NCBI GenBank assembly: GCA_023055505.1
Contig: JALIRH010000039.1
Location: 2,480,001 to 2,544,000 of the forward strand
From: Callipepla californica brunnescens
Lineage: Eukaryota; Chordata; Aves; Galliformes; Odontophoridae
DNA: 64,000 nucleotides
Reading direction: 5' to 3'
Made by a program: the position numbers and the translations under genes. The notes below the pieces were generated by a model that did not search any database, was not told the origin of the DNA, and worked only from the letters and a program-made list of their open reading frames with translations. The first letter of the stretch is position 1. Each line of letters begins with the position of its first letter. Positions 38,073 to 51,300 of this stretch are shown piece by piece.

Positions 38073-40344
38073 CTAATGAAAAGAGAAAGAGGAATTGGCA
38101 CTGAAAGTTGAAGGATGAAGATAACTTTAAGCATCAGTGTCCTGCAGATAGTCCTTGAAAATGTGTGGTTTTGTACCTTCAAGCACATGCACAGGACTCT
38201 GGCAAACCTTACCAGAGATGGCATCAGGTGATGAGCAATTCCATAGAAAAAGAATTTGAAAGGACTTAAGGAACTTGAAGTTAAAATGTTTTATTCTGGA
38301 ATAAAAGTGTTTCTCCTAGGAAATATTGCCTCTCAAGACTATATTTCCCACTAGTCACTGCTCCTCTGCCCTTTGCAAGGGAGATATGTATCACAGGAAT
38401 GCTTGATGGAGATGGTTTTTATTTGAAAAATTCTTGCTGATGTCACATGGGGAACATCCACAGTGATGTACGTGGGTTAAGCAAATCCCCCTCGTACAAT
38501 ATTTTTAAGTGTTCATTTTGACTGAGTTCAGATTTGAGCATTGCTGTTCCCATGAAATGGGGTCATACATTATTGCAGGAAGAATTAACAACCACTTAAG
38601 AAACCGAGGAAGGGTGAAAAAGTTCTGATTTTTTACTTTCACCATTAGTCTTAATTATACAGGTTTCTCTAATGTCATCAGGATATAAACACGCTTGGAA
38701 AACACTGCCTTTAAGCAATCCTTATGTGAATATAACTACTTCGATCACTGGCAAAAACAAACAAACAAAAAAATCCAATCTGTATAAAGACAAGCCTGTA
38801 CTTGTTTCTTGACTCAAAATCCATTTTACATCAGCTTTGTTCTAAGACTTTACATCTATTTTATAAGGAAATCTGCAAAATGCAGAACGAACCCAGATGG
38901 AAATGCAAACACTGGTAAACCTTTGTTAATAATCTATGCAAACAAAAGGTTTGAAATCCAAAAATCAGCTTATCAAAACACATAGTGGATGCTTTAAAAT
39001 TAGCCACCTTTCCTTCTGCTTGTGCTTTGCAGATATTCAGATAAATGCCCCTACTCCACTGCGACTACTTTACCGAAAGCAGTAAGCAGTGCCTTTGGAA
39101 ACATGACCCATGTAGGCAGGCTGTACCTGGCCCAGCACCACCATACATGATGGTTGAGATGCTTCTGTCTACTCTGTTAGGTGTGCCAAAGAAATTCAGG
39201 GACTTGCAGAGCCATTTTTCCAAAGTGAGTAATCCTTGAGTCCAGCTTCCTCATATATATGGGAGGAAGAAGTATTTCTATGATAGTCCTCAGTCCAGTA
39301 AACCTGAAAGCAAAGGATTTATTGCATTTGAGATCAAGAAGTCTTGTGTTTGATCATTTATACATTTATGAATGAATGCATTCAGAGCCCAGCTTCAGCA
39401 TACTCAAATATTCATAGATTCAGCCAAAAACAATAGATTGAAAGTTTGTTAGAGACCAGATCCTCTGCTGGGGTACGTCAAATGTTAACTTTGTTGACTT
39501 CGGGGGGAAAACAACAGTTTACACAAGCTAAAAATTCAATCGTCTTGCACACTGTAAACAGTGCCTTAGTACACATCTGTGTGCCAGATAATAAATACTT
39601 CAGATAAATCACTGGGAGGTTTACAGAGCTCCACGCACTCACACAGGCTTTCAGCCATTTAGCAAAGGCCAGAAAGTCAGCCCCGATTACTTCTCAGTAG
39701 CTGCTAGCTATTATAAATATCTAAGTCACACAAATATGAACAATTTCCTTTAAGCATTGTGTTTTATTTCTGAAGAGCCCTCCTCAACCTTGGCATATTT
39801 GAGTCTATGGTTCTGGGATGGATAAATGAGTCCCATGCTCAAGTATATCTAGACGTACCCACTAAGACTTGAAATGTCAAACACAACTGCCAGAACATTG
39901 CTCCAGTAAATCAGCAGTTCCACAATGCCTTTTCCCCACAGCAAGGATTTCCTGTGATCCTTTTGGAATGTTTTATCCCAGTACTAGGAGAGCATCCACA
40001 AGTTACTATAAAATGAGTCTTCCATAAAGCCCAAACATTTGTGATTTTAGGATATGTGGAGTCCTGGTCAAATGGAGCTATCCAAGCCCTCAAACACTTA
40101 CTGAGGACTTCTCTATGACTGTTGGCTAAGGTGTCATTTCAGAATGTTGTTTTCACAGAGGTTACACAAATAAAGAGATTAGGTTTTTCAGGACATAAGA
40201 AGTGAGGTAATGGACAGCCTCCAACAAAGGAGAGCCTCTGAGAACCCTGCATGACAACAAACCAAAAAATCTTCAACCTGGTATTCAAACACATAAGTAG
40301 GTATTCCCTTATAAAGGATTATTGATTGATCCAGCACAACTTAC

Positions 40345-40480
40345 TGTGCTTAAAATGGAAAGTCACACGATCACAACAGCAATCCCACCTATAAGCTCTC
40401 AGCCTCACACTGTCTTCCAAAAACAGTCAGCCATCATCGACATACTTATCCTTGCCAGATGAAACAAGGCAATCTAACTT
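40345..40480 (-). pseudogene. FREM1: FREM1 second coding exon with premature stop
   Basis: A strong acceptor (tatttatcttcacag) opens a 136-base segment closed by a consensus donor (CACA|gtaagt). Read in frame from the first base it gives KLDCLVSSGKDKYVDDG, then TGA (40429-40427), then EDSVRLRAYRW and DRVTF. Human FREM1 at this point has KLTPQVFDC...NEVKYVHNGC...EDTVKLRLYRF. The TGA sits where the cysteine after the NG pair should be, so one base change (TGC or TGT to TGA) would explain it. About five codons after KL, and one before EDS, are missing. Identity of the exon is well supported by position, splice sites and two matching blocks. The break is read directly from the sequence. Confidence 0.75.
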
Positions 40481-42072
40481 CTGTGAAGATAAATAATAAT
40501 AATAAGCTGGTAAAGAAAACGAATCATTATTTCATCAGCTAATTCCTATAATGTTGACTGTAAGAGGCACCTGAAGTTTTGCTTGTGTAAGTATGAATAT
40601 CTTCAGTCCATACTTAAAACGAATGTACAACATTTTACATTTTAATATAACTTTCATGTCTTAAATTCATTCAAGTATCTATAGAATAATCATTTAGGAT
40701 GGAAAATAGAGGAAAGAATTTTCTTTGTACAAGTTATTTTATTAAGGACTGGAATATTAATGTTACTGGGTACACCAAACCCTGTGCAACCATGGAAACC
40801 ATTGCATGGGATCCATTCAGTCCCCATATCTGAAACTTGGCCTATGGTTGCTATGAGAAGATATAGCACACACCCCTCAGTAGTTCCTATTAGGCAGCAA
40901 TATTTAGGTTCTACTGTGTGTTTGTCTCTGTTTCATCTCAGCAGAAACTATGTATGGAACAGAGGTTAAGGAGAGGGGTTCAAGATCTGAAAGCACATCT
41001 TTTGGATTGACCTAGGAAATCAGATGCTTCTTCACAACAACTCAGGGTTTATTTGTGACTCTCTAGCTAGTATCTGAGACGATAAAAAATGTTATAATCC
41101 ATTTAACTTGGAGAAGTTAGGGATTAATTTATATTCCAGGAGCACATATGCATTCTTTTCAAGCTCATCCTCAGCCTAGACTAGTTGCAGGCAGCCTACA
41201 GGAATCAGAAAGAAAGAAAAACTCCAAATGCATTCTGGAATTAGGGAAATCTATTGTAGTGCAGAAATTTGAAAGAAAAACATAGTTAGGTGTGTGCTTA
41301 CTGGCAACCTGGTGAACTTACAACTCTATCATTTAACCTGTATTTTTTTTCTAACTGCTAGACCAATCCCAATAGAAACAAATGAAAAAATATCTCAGCT
41401 TACAATAATATAGCCTGAAAATCAAGCAGAAGTCTTCTGAAAGGTTTAGGAACTCTCACAGTTCAGAGAATGTCATCCTCTATCAGTGTGGGTCAGGAAA
41501 ACATTTTCCCTGTGCAACACGTGTAACCTATCAAAACCAATCCTTGCACTTTTGCTTCAGAAGACTGCTGGCCACAGGCTGAGGTAAATTACTAAGTCTT
41601 TTTTTGGCAGAAACTTGCTATTTCCATAAACATAAAAAAAGTCAGGTGAGAAAAAGACAATTTCTCCTTAATTTATAGCCATTTAGATGCCAGTAATCTC
41701 TTTGGAAAAAGTTAGTTTAACAAAAGAGTTTGCACAGCTGGAGAGCAGCCCAGGAAAGCCAATCCTACAGCACCCCCAGGCAGGTGAAATGAGTTTTAAG
41801 GCCTCAGGATAGCAAGGAGCAGAGAGCATCCTGTGAGTACAGAATTGCTTCAGGCTCTTCTTTTAACAGCTACCTTTAAAATGAAATGAACAGAGAGACA
41901 GCATCAGCACATAACCACGAAACTGCTTGTGCAAACGCTGGAAGGCTGAGAACACCCCTCCACCAGCCCCTCTCCATCCCACAGCAACTCAGCTGTCCTG
42001 GAGGGAGATTTCCCATGGCCAACTTGACCAAGGAGGGGGCCCAGTCCAACACCCTGCAGGACGATCACTCAC

Positions 42073-42355
42073 CTCAAGCATTCCTTCCTGTCTCAACTTT
42101 CAGTGTCACCAGCTCATTTAAAACCACATCTACCTTGCAGGATTCACTTTCTTTGGGAACATCGAGCTGTGGTTCAGTCTCAGGAACACACACCATCTGT
42201 CCCCTTCCTGTGCTGATGCCTTTATTCCTTGAGACAAGTATCGCTGCTCCTACATATTCAAGATGCACCAGAAATATCAGAATATCCAACTTGAGAAAAA
42301 CGAGCAGAGCTTCCATCTTTCGAGTCCAGGTGCCATCAGCATTGATTTCTGTGAA
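42073..42355 (-). pseudogene. FREM1: FREM1 first coding exon: signal peptide and N-terminus, ends in a stop at the donor
   Basis: The acceptor (ctcttgctttag) precedes 39 bases of 5' UTR. The ATG at 42316 has a good context (A at -3, G at +4). An 80-residue frame opens with a hydrophobic signal peptide (MEALLVFLKL...), then VSRNKGISTGRG and VPKESESCKVDVVLNE. This aligns with human FREM1 IPKEKDACKVEVVMNE at nearly the same distance from the start. Human FREM1 continues EPITQRVGKL; here the frame reads LVTLKVETGRNA and hits TGA at 42076-42074. One base later comes a perfect donor (GAG|gtgagt; last exon base 42073). So the exon cannot be translated through its own best splice site. Two out-of-frame ATGs lie in the short UTR. 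The upstream noncoding exon and the promoter were not found. Confidence 0.8.
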
Positions 42356-45300
42356 CTAAAGCAAGAGCATCCCTTCTGCTTTAAAAGGGCTTAAATAACT
42401 GCTTCCAGCTCCACAGCTTTCAGGAGGAATTTTTCTTCATATTTTTAGGTACCTCCAAGAGAGAGCCAGTTTCCTCCAGGCTGCTGCGGGTGCTCCTTGC
42501 TCGGTGCCACACAGTGGCTGGCGGAGCATCTCGCAGGTGCTGCAGGATGCTCCCACAGAGCAGGTCAGCAGTTCATGTGACACGCGTCCAACAGGTGGAG
42601 ATCGTTCCCCTGGTATGCAGGCAGGCAGGCTTAGGTCACCCTACATGGAGGGGAACAACCTAAAGGGAAACCATGATCTGCAACAGAATCAGAACCTACC
42701 TAAAGTCAGGTACCTACCCGAAGCTGTTCAAAAATGCATGCGGCACAGGAAACGTTGACTTTGTTGTGAAAACAACTGAAATCACAGAGCCCATTAAATA
42801 AATAGCTTGAGTGATGGATAGCAAAACATGTTTCTTCCCTCACATTCAATTAAAAGTGCCATTACTTCAGAAAACTTCTGTGCTCCAAGGACAGTTTCCT
42901 GTTCTATGGAGGATTTCTACACCCCCAGAGGACTTTAGCCAAAGCCCAGACTACCAGTGCCACATCCACAACCAACGTGTTTCCTACATTTTGACATCAC
43001 ATCCTTTTCCATTTATGATTTCTCCAGGTATGATTATGATGCCCACGTCCTATTCCTGCATCATGTTTTGCTCTTTTCAAGTGAAGCTAACAGTGCTTAA
43101 ATGAATGTAGGAAAAGTTTACATGAGAAATACCATTCTAACATTGAGCATCTTGTTTACAAATGGTAGCAAATCCCTCAACATAGGGAATTTGACTTTAA
43201 TGTACAAAATAAACATTCTCAGGAAAAGTAGACGTTAGGTATGAGCAGAATTAGGTCAGGTGACAGTCAGGATTGGCAGAACCAGTGCCACACACTGGTT
43301 CAAACCTCAGCACTGTCCCAAAGCACTGGAGGAGCCCTGCTTTGGGAGCACCTCTGTTGTAATCTCACAGCATTTGGGTCAAAGAGCTGCAGAGAAGGAT
43401 GAGCCTCTCACTGATTTATCAGTACTTTCAGCTTTGGGATAATACACATCACAAACACCGCTGTGAGCCACACTGAGGTGGCCCAGGGATGGTTCTGATC
43501 CCCAAGGATTGCTATGCTCACTCAGGACCGGTGCTATTTAAGAGACAGCTCTGCTGAAGCTTCTATTTGCAGCATGAAGAAGTGAATGTTACCAGATATA
43601 GCCTTAAGGTTTCAGAGTGTGAATTACTGTGGTGACATGCGGAAGCAGAGAGAAATGGCAGTGACCTGCAAGCTACTGCTTGTCAGTATATTAACCCATT
43701 CATACACACGATGATGCACGTATCTCCTGGGTAAGACCATACTGGGTCACTGGGTGCTCTACTTCAAGTAAGCCCTCAAAATTTTGGCCAATTGAGGCAT
43801 ACAAAGAAATAATTTCAAGCCATAAAGAACAAGAGAGTATATTTGAAGTAAGGGCTATATTGAATCCTCATGTATTTTTAATAATAGAGACATTCTCTTA
43901 CTTTCTACATCGAACTCATGCTGCACAGAACTGCATTTATCCACAATGAAGCTACAAATAACATCAGGAAGACGACATGAAGAATCTGCCATGTTTAAAG
44001 GCAGAACAGTCCTTAGCACTACCACAATAGTACTAAAGTATCATGGGAACATTTGTTGGCTTTCTGATTTGCCCTAAAAATCAGATTTCCTCACAGCAGT
44101 CAGTCTCTATTCGATATGGCAAGACCAAAACTCTACTGAAAACAAACTTTCTTCTTTCATTAGATGCAAACTGAGCCAAGACTTCAGCCAGCATTAAGCC
44201 CATTAGGTCCAAGTGGGAATCAGCTGTGCATTCAGATTTTAATGTCTAACTTACCATTCTTTTGGAAATCACACATATTTCAAACATCAAATCACTATGT
44301 ATAGCAATTGCTACACATATTCCAAGTTCAAGCAGCTTCCACTTATATGTCTACCATATCCTACGTACATCCTTAGGCCCTCAGAACTATGTGGGTAATA
44401 AAGAATATTAGTCACAGTAACTTAAAATTTAGGCCTACACAACTTGGCCTACAGAGCACCTTATAAATGTGATACATTTACATGTGATAGATGGATGTGA
44501 TATATTAAATGCACCATCTCTTACTGTACTTAATAAATGCTGAAAGCTAGCAATATCAAGACAGATTTATGATTTCCCCCATCCTCTGTCTTACTGGTGA
44601 TGATCAAAAAGGACGGCTCAATTTAGATCATTTAACTTACTTTTTTATTCAGTCTGCAGTTAATGTATGCTTCAGTGTATTTTTTTCTTAGTTCTAGAGA
44701 ATTGTATGGAAGCAGACAAATCACAAAGTTGCCTGACTGCTTATTGCATCTTCTTCGGAACATGTTGGTATATCTCTATTCTGGAGAATATTTCACAGTT
44801 CAGCGACGGAAAATAGTTTGCACTTCATTTGTGCATGTACTAATTTTAGATTAAACAGGACCACATAAATCCTGCTGAAAAATGGTGCAATTAAGCCAGG
44901 CCTATTTGTAAAAAGGACAATACGTGGCTGTAATTACAATGACTAAACAGTTGGTAGCACACTGACTTATTAGTGCGCTAACAGGAATTTGTGCAACATG
45001 CTGAGTAGGTCTCTACATGAATAAATCTTAATATTTCCTCAAAAGCCATTAAAAACAATCTTTATTACATTTGCATTTCTGATCAGCTTCTACAGTGATC
45101 TGCCTTATCAAAATGGTCACTTCAGTGTAAGCATAGTCCTAAGCATTCTCTGTACTTCCAGCTAGGGTGTGAAGCATCTCCTGTTAGTCAGTTGGTTTTA
45201 TTTCAGAGGAAAACTGCTGTCTGAGAATGACTGAATGATTAGCATATACATCTAAGCTCTCAAGTATATCTGTGTCGAGTGACCAGTATCTGTAAAGATT

Positions 45301-48300
45301 TATAGTGCTTGCATTTCATGATGCCACTGCCGTTTATGTGAGGATTTTAATTCCTAAACCTTTCACAGTCCCATAGAACTATCATGGTCCTCACCAAAAC
45401 AACATGGTTACTAGCACACAGGTATTCCTGTGTACCTTTACAGGACTACAAAAACTACGCCCACAGTAACCTTACGATGCCAAGTAAGGGAACAGGCTAA
45501 ATTTAAGTTTTTTGTTTTTTGGGTTTTTTTTTTTTTTCTGTTTATAATCAAATTCATCTGCCTTCAATCTTTGCTGTGGAAACCCACATTGTTGCGTAAG
45601 CATTCCTTCTTTATGTTGCCTATCTCTCCTTCTTTCTTTGTGATTAGTGATATATGGGAAGGATCTGCACATGTCAGACCCTACCTGTTGGTGCAAGCCA
45701 TGCCCAAGCAAAGTGAAGGGGCCCTGGCCATCCAAGACACTCCCTGGGGTACAATGGGCCAGCAGCAGTGCAAACTCCTATCTTAGCATTCAGCCAAAGT
45801 CACAGCAAACAAAACGTGAGGAGGAGGAGGCAAGTCTGGGCACAAATATGGGCTCAGGTCTACATTCAAAGAGTGATATATACATACTGAATGTCATCTT
45901 CAGAGACTCTCTGCCATGTTCTTCTTATGGGTACCATGGATGATGTGCTGTGAGATTAATACACCACTGAGGAGTTCCCCTGCGGAACATTTAAAGGTAA
46001 AAATAAGACTATATGTAAGACTCTTTACCTTCCTGTTCCCAGTTCTTCTGATTCTCCTTTTTACTCTCCAACCCTGCACAAAAAACTTAACTTCATAGTT
46101 CTAGGCCTTTCACTGAACTAGATCAGAAAATCCCTCTCATCTACAAAGGACTCATTTCCTTCAGAATTAAGACACTGAGTCAGTTGTTTCCTCAGATCCA
46201 GTGACCTTTCCCTGCTAGCTGGAAGGCTTGATTTTTTTCACAGGAGACCACATAACATAAACATAATCAGTCCTTTCATATCATGTAGCTCTTAGCTTCA
46301 GCAGGGGCTTCCTTACTTTGAGATTGCTCCTTCTGATAACTTCCTCTAAAGGAAGATCCATCCATTGGAGCGAAAAAAAGAAAGAAAAAAAAAAACAAAA
46401 AAGAAAGGCCTTTAAATGCTAACATGCATTCACTGCCACTAAATGTGCACCTGTGTCTTGTCATTTCAAAATTAATATAAGCTGAGATATGTGATCCCTT
46501 TTGCTAATTAACACAGTCCTCTCATAGTCCCCTTTCCCCTCACGCTAATTAGCACAGAAAAAACCTCACGCAGACAAAAAGACAAAATAGCCACAGGACT
46601 CCACTGTTGAGCAAAGCACTTTCAGGGGGAGAAGGGCAGAGCTCTGTGTCGGTAATTTTAAACACCTGACTGCCTGAAGCATACAGGTGTGAGGGAAATG
46701 TTGACAAAGTGATGCAAGCCTTTAAAAATGCCTGAAAATTCTCAATCCTCATTAGCAGTATGAATAATTTATCAGCAGCCTCACAAACTGGGGAAGGGAT
46801 GCTCTTGTGTTCTACTTGGCTAGCAATGAGGTTGGTCAACCACCAAAAGAGGGGGGTATAAAAAGTTCTGGAAAAATTGAAAATTGCTCTCAAAACATGG
46901 TTGGTTTGTTTGTTTTTGACAGGGCTTTTACAGAGATATCATAAAGGGACCAGTCCCAGAAGCACGGGGTGTTTCTTCCAACACAGGAAAGGACTGCTCA
47001 AAGCATTTAAAGCACTTTAAAGAATTGTACTTACTTTAATCTACCTCTTATTTGGTTTAAATAACGGGTACAGTATATTCAGAATTATATAAATAAAAAA
47101 AAGTCAATATTACTAGTTAAACATTCTTTAAAATGGATTTTAAATTAACTTGAAGAAGTTTTAAAATACTGTAAGGAATGAATGTTGCTTTTAATCTTTC
47201 AAAGCCCAAACTGCAGCATTACTGTTATCTTCTCTTGCCAAGTGTAAGAAGCGCGCTGGTCTTTAGGCACCCAGCAGTGTTTCCTGGAAGGGCAATGAAA
47301 GAGTGGATGGCAAAAGCCTGCCAAAAGGAAAAATCAAAGCCATACCTGCAAGCTGCAATACAGTTCTAGGAATCCCTTCAGACTTTCCTTTTCATGTGTT
47401 TGAAATTGAAACTTTTCAAAATGCTGGCATGCATCCTTAAAATCATTTTTACTTCTGAACCCCAAACAACTTGAGTGAGGTGGAGGGGATGAAAAAAGGG
47501 GGAGAAAAGATGGGGTTAAAATGAAGAAGGGAAGAAGTGGCATTAAAGGCAATTGGGTTGTCCCGAAGCAGTCTCTTCAGAGGAAAAGAGCCTTAAAATG
47601 CAGGAAATCTGTCTAACCCCCTAACCATTCCCACTCAGGCTGCCCTGCAGTCACAGATGTTACTGATTGAGTTAGATAGCAATTCCAAGCTCCCAAAACG
47701 GATTCCAAGTGAGAAAATAGGAAAAGTCCTTGGTTGCCATTAGATACGCATTCTGAAATAAAAAGGAGTATGGGCAGGGAGGAATTTGTGGCCTGGATTA
47801 GAGGTTCCATGGTAATTACTGAGCAATGGCAAAGTGCCTCTCAGCTGACCTGTGGAACACGGGGCTGGCTGAGAGCTGCAGTGAAAACTTCTGGAGAGAT
47901 GTCAGGGCCTTTTCTCCTTCTATAATTTACCAATACATTTACCAAGAATTAAAATAGTACAGGTCTCTGAAAATGTCACAACAGCCTACAGACATTGGAT
48001 GAAAAAGTGGGGAATTAAATAGGGGACACTAAAAGCCTTGTAAATGGTGTATTCAGCTATGCAGTTAAGTTCTACTGCTGAGTAGAATTGAATATTGAAT
48101 CATCATGGAAAAGCTGAAGGGAAGTTATCAAGTCCTAAGGGACCAAGCAGGACATATCCCTGTGCTGGGCCCAAGTGCTCAGCAACTCTCAGGCATCTAC
48201 TGGCTGCACCAGCAATGTGGGAAGGAAAAAAGCACATAACATGCAGGAATAACAACTCTTACTTAAGAAAAAGCAGCTGTATAAGTCAAGCCATGACATG

Positions 48301-51300
48301 CATCGGCTGAACAGATAGGTCCCCAGGTTGATGATTTATAGGGCAATCACCCCAAGCTATACACATCCTTCTTGTCCCAGACCACATGGCTCATCCTGGG
48401 GAAAGCAGGAGGAGTACAGAACAAGGCCATGCAGACCATCTGTTTGAAGAGCTGATAACAAAACCTGGGACCCCGGAGTCCCAGGCCCTGCCCCCTGGGT
48501 TGCACAGGGCTTGCAACCACTGGCTGGTGCCTTTTTGTTCTACTTTATGACATGCAACTGATAGCAAAAGAAGGCCATTCTGCAATGTTCCTGGTTTTGT
48601 ACATTTAGATTTAGGTTTTGTTTTGCTCTCATAAAAGGTTATTCACAAGCTCTAGGTGCCCTGGCAATTAGCTAGATTCACAGTCCAATTGGAATAAACA
48701 CCTGGCAACATAATGATCCTTCTGCACAGAAAAAGCAGATCAATCTGACCAGCCAACAAATCAAGTGGCAGAATATACCCCATTCTACCCAGCTTCAAAT
48801 CCCATGCCATCAGGCCTCCTCCAAAGCTGTTATGTACAGATGGTTTTTTACATCATGCCTAGAAGGGTCAAAGATATTTGAGCTGTTTCACACCACTGGG
48901 GCTAAGGACAGGCTCCATAGCCAGTGGGCATCGGCAAAATATGCTGTTGGCAGCCCTCTCCCTTCTCCAGTGAGGGTCTTATCTGCCTGCCACTCAGGCA
49001 GTTGCAGCTCAGTCAAAGTGGTGGGCAGTGCTTCCATTTGGAGAGGGACCAGTTATGCACCTCAAGGAGTCTTCCAGCTTTGCTACCTCTTTGGTCTCTG
49101 CAAGCTATCTTAACTTTACTTGAACGTTTCTCAGGGACATCCGAAATGGGAAATCAAAACCTCGAATGCAATAAGGAACGGGTTAAATGAAGTGAAGTCA
49201 ATAAAAGGCTCCAAGAATTTTCAGGTAATTGTTGTCAGGAAGCTAAGCTGAACTCCTAAGAGAAACTTTGGCAGAATTCACTGCATATCTTTCAGACACA
49301 TTCGTGTGTATTTCAGTGTGACAAACAGTGTCACAGAGAAGAGGTAATTCCCTTAACAAAGGGTTAACTCAGAGCAGGGAGAATGGGTTGGAATACAGAT
49401 GAATTTCAGACTACAAGGAGAAGCATCAGACTTAAATGAGCTGCTGTATACGTTCTGTGGGCGAAACAGCCCCTCTGTAATACATTGTTTCCTCCAAGGC
49501 AACAAAAGAAGAGAAATGGATGGAAAATGAAGCAAATATCCTTGACTAATGAAAGACATGAGGTCTGGCAAACTTCAAATGACTCAAAGTTGGAGATGTG
49601 AGAGCCCACCCAATATTCATGTATTTTATTTTAGTTTTTTTTTAATCGTCACCAAAATATCCCCTGCACTTGAACTGAAGTCTTATGCTGGCCAGCCTCC
49701 CATTAAATTCCCCATTTTCTGGTTTGGCTCAGAGAGCTGCAGCAAGAGCCTGCACCTCTGCAGGCACGCGACCTGACAGCCATGAGAAGCAGCTTTATCC
49801 TGGTGACAGGTGTGCTCCTTCCCTTGGATGCAGACACAACAGACTGGATTCCTGAAGCCCCCTGAAGTATCAATAACACCTTTTTAAAAATGGATGTGCA
49901 ATAAGAGTTGGATTTCTGGAGGGGGAAGCACTACCGAAGTTATTGGTTCCATCAGCCTAGTTAACTGAAGGATCCATGCAAAACTCAAAGCGAGGCAAGA
50001 CGATGCATGGCCACCCATTTTAGTCATTATGTAAACCTTCAGCAAAAGCCCATGACATCGTATTTCCAAATATTTTATGCAAAATAAAGAGGCTGATTCA
50101 GTCATGAGTCAGATATTTTTAACTCAATGAGCATCACTGAATTAATTTCATTTCAACAACTTATTAAAAATTATTGAATCATCTGATATAAATTAGTTAG
50201 CACTATGCTAGAAGACGGTTTGGGATAGACAGAGTGATTTACACAGCAGATCATGTCCTGTGCCTGTCTCCTCCTCCTCATATATTTACTTGGAGAGCCA
50301 GGCAGATAATAGAAAAAGTAATTAATAGATTTGGCTTGAAAAATATTTAGGTATTAGTGTATATTCTGGTAATATAAATGTATCAGTCTGACCTCGGGAG
50401 CTAGATGAAATTTGGGGAGAAAATACTTCGTTTTCTGAAGATACAGCATGAAATTAATTGCATCAATCATCTAAAAGTCACCTATTCGTTTTAGCAGGGT
50501 GGATAAACTCAGTGAAATACAGGAGAAAACAGCGAGAAAGAAGGTAATCATGCCTGGGTACTTGCTCTCAGGAAATGATCAAACTGCTACTGGAAAGCCA
50601 AGCCCTCAGCTGGAGAATGATCACTGCCTGGGGACCAAGTCAGCCACACAGATACTGATGACACAAGAGACATGATAAGCTGGCCAGAAAGTTCTCTTGG
50701 TGGAAGCAGTGATTTACCTGCAGAACAGCAAGTGCTGAGGGCAGCCTGAGGCAGGCTTTGGCAGGGAAATCTGGCTGTGGGTTGTTCATCCTCTCAACGA
50801 GGTAATTTCTTCTGTGGCACAAATAGAATATAACACAAGATAAAAGAGAGAAGGAAGCTGGCACTGTTAGTGATTATTTATTACCTATTTACTAGCAGGT
50901 AATGGCTGACCTGCAGGCTATACTGGAGAAACACATTCCTCTCACTCCTAAATTACCAAGAGTTTTGACTTCTGCTGCTGAGCCTCAGAAATCTGTCAGT
51001 CAGAATTGTCAGTCTGACCACCAGATTAGCTTCTTAGCTGCTGCTGAGGAAATGGCTGAGTTGGAGGAATGTGAGCTACTGAACCAAAAAGTCCATCAGT
51101 AGTGTATGAATACAAAGTCTATCCAAGCATCTCTGCTTCCTACATCACAGAGCTGGTGTTCATGTACCTAGTGAAAAAGCAGCAATTGCTGCGTATTTGT
51201 TGTTATTCCAGAATAAAACTTGAAAACCAACCAACCAGCCTTCATTTGACCACTTCAAATTTATAGGAATGCCAAAAATTCAGTGCTCCTTGAATAGACA

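Larger units (their letters stand above)
30853..40344. other. Region where most 5' FREM1 exons are missing or eroded
   Basis: Human FREM1 encodes roughly 750 residues here. Apart from the tentative relics at 38.05 kb and 35.7 kb, I could identify none of it. Several isolated good splice sites remain (for example gag|gtaagc near 33208 and an acceptor near 33800 followed by PKNQPNTE and a stop), without convincing protein similarity. Confidence 0.4.
854..42316 (-). pseudogene. FREM1: FREM1 locus, probable unitary pseudogene (exon remnants; 3' end outside window)
   Basis: FREM1 is a secreted extracellular-matrix protein with a signal peptide, an N-terminal region, twelve CSPG repeats, a Calx-beta domain and a C-type lectin domain. 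It works with FRAS1 and FREM2 at epithelial basement membranes. Seen here: minus-strand exons carrying the FREM1 start and signal peptide, the following N-terminal exon, and segments of CSPG repeats in the order expected for FREM1. The Calx-beta and lectin exons would lie left of base 1. Two in-frame stops occur near the 5' end (42074-42076 and 40427-40429). Most exons for roughly residues 110 to 860 of the human protein are not recognisable, and the exons at 12.7 kb and 1.0 kb have incompatible phases. The stops and missing exons are seen directly; pseudogene status is inferred. Alternatives are a strongly diverged working gene with exons I missed, or assembly errors. FRAS1, FREM2 and FREM3 fit the N-terminus less well. 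Confidence 0.75.

Noticed and set aside
41886..42359. 157-codon plus-strand open frame
   Set aside because: It is the antisense shadow of the FREM1 first coding exon, whose minus-strand frame has the protein similarity and splice sites.
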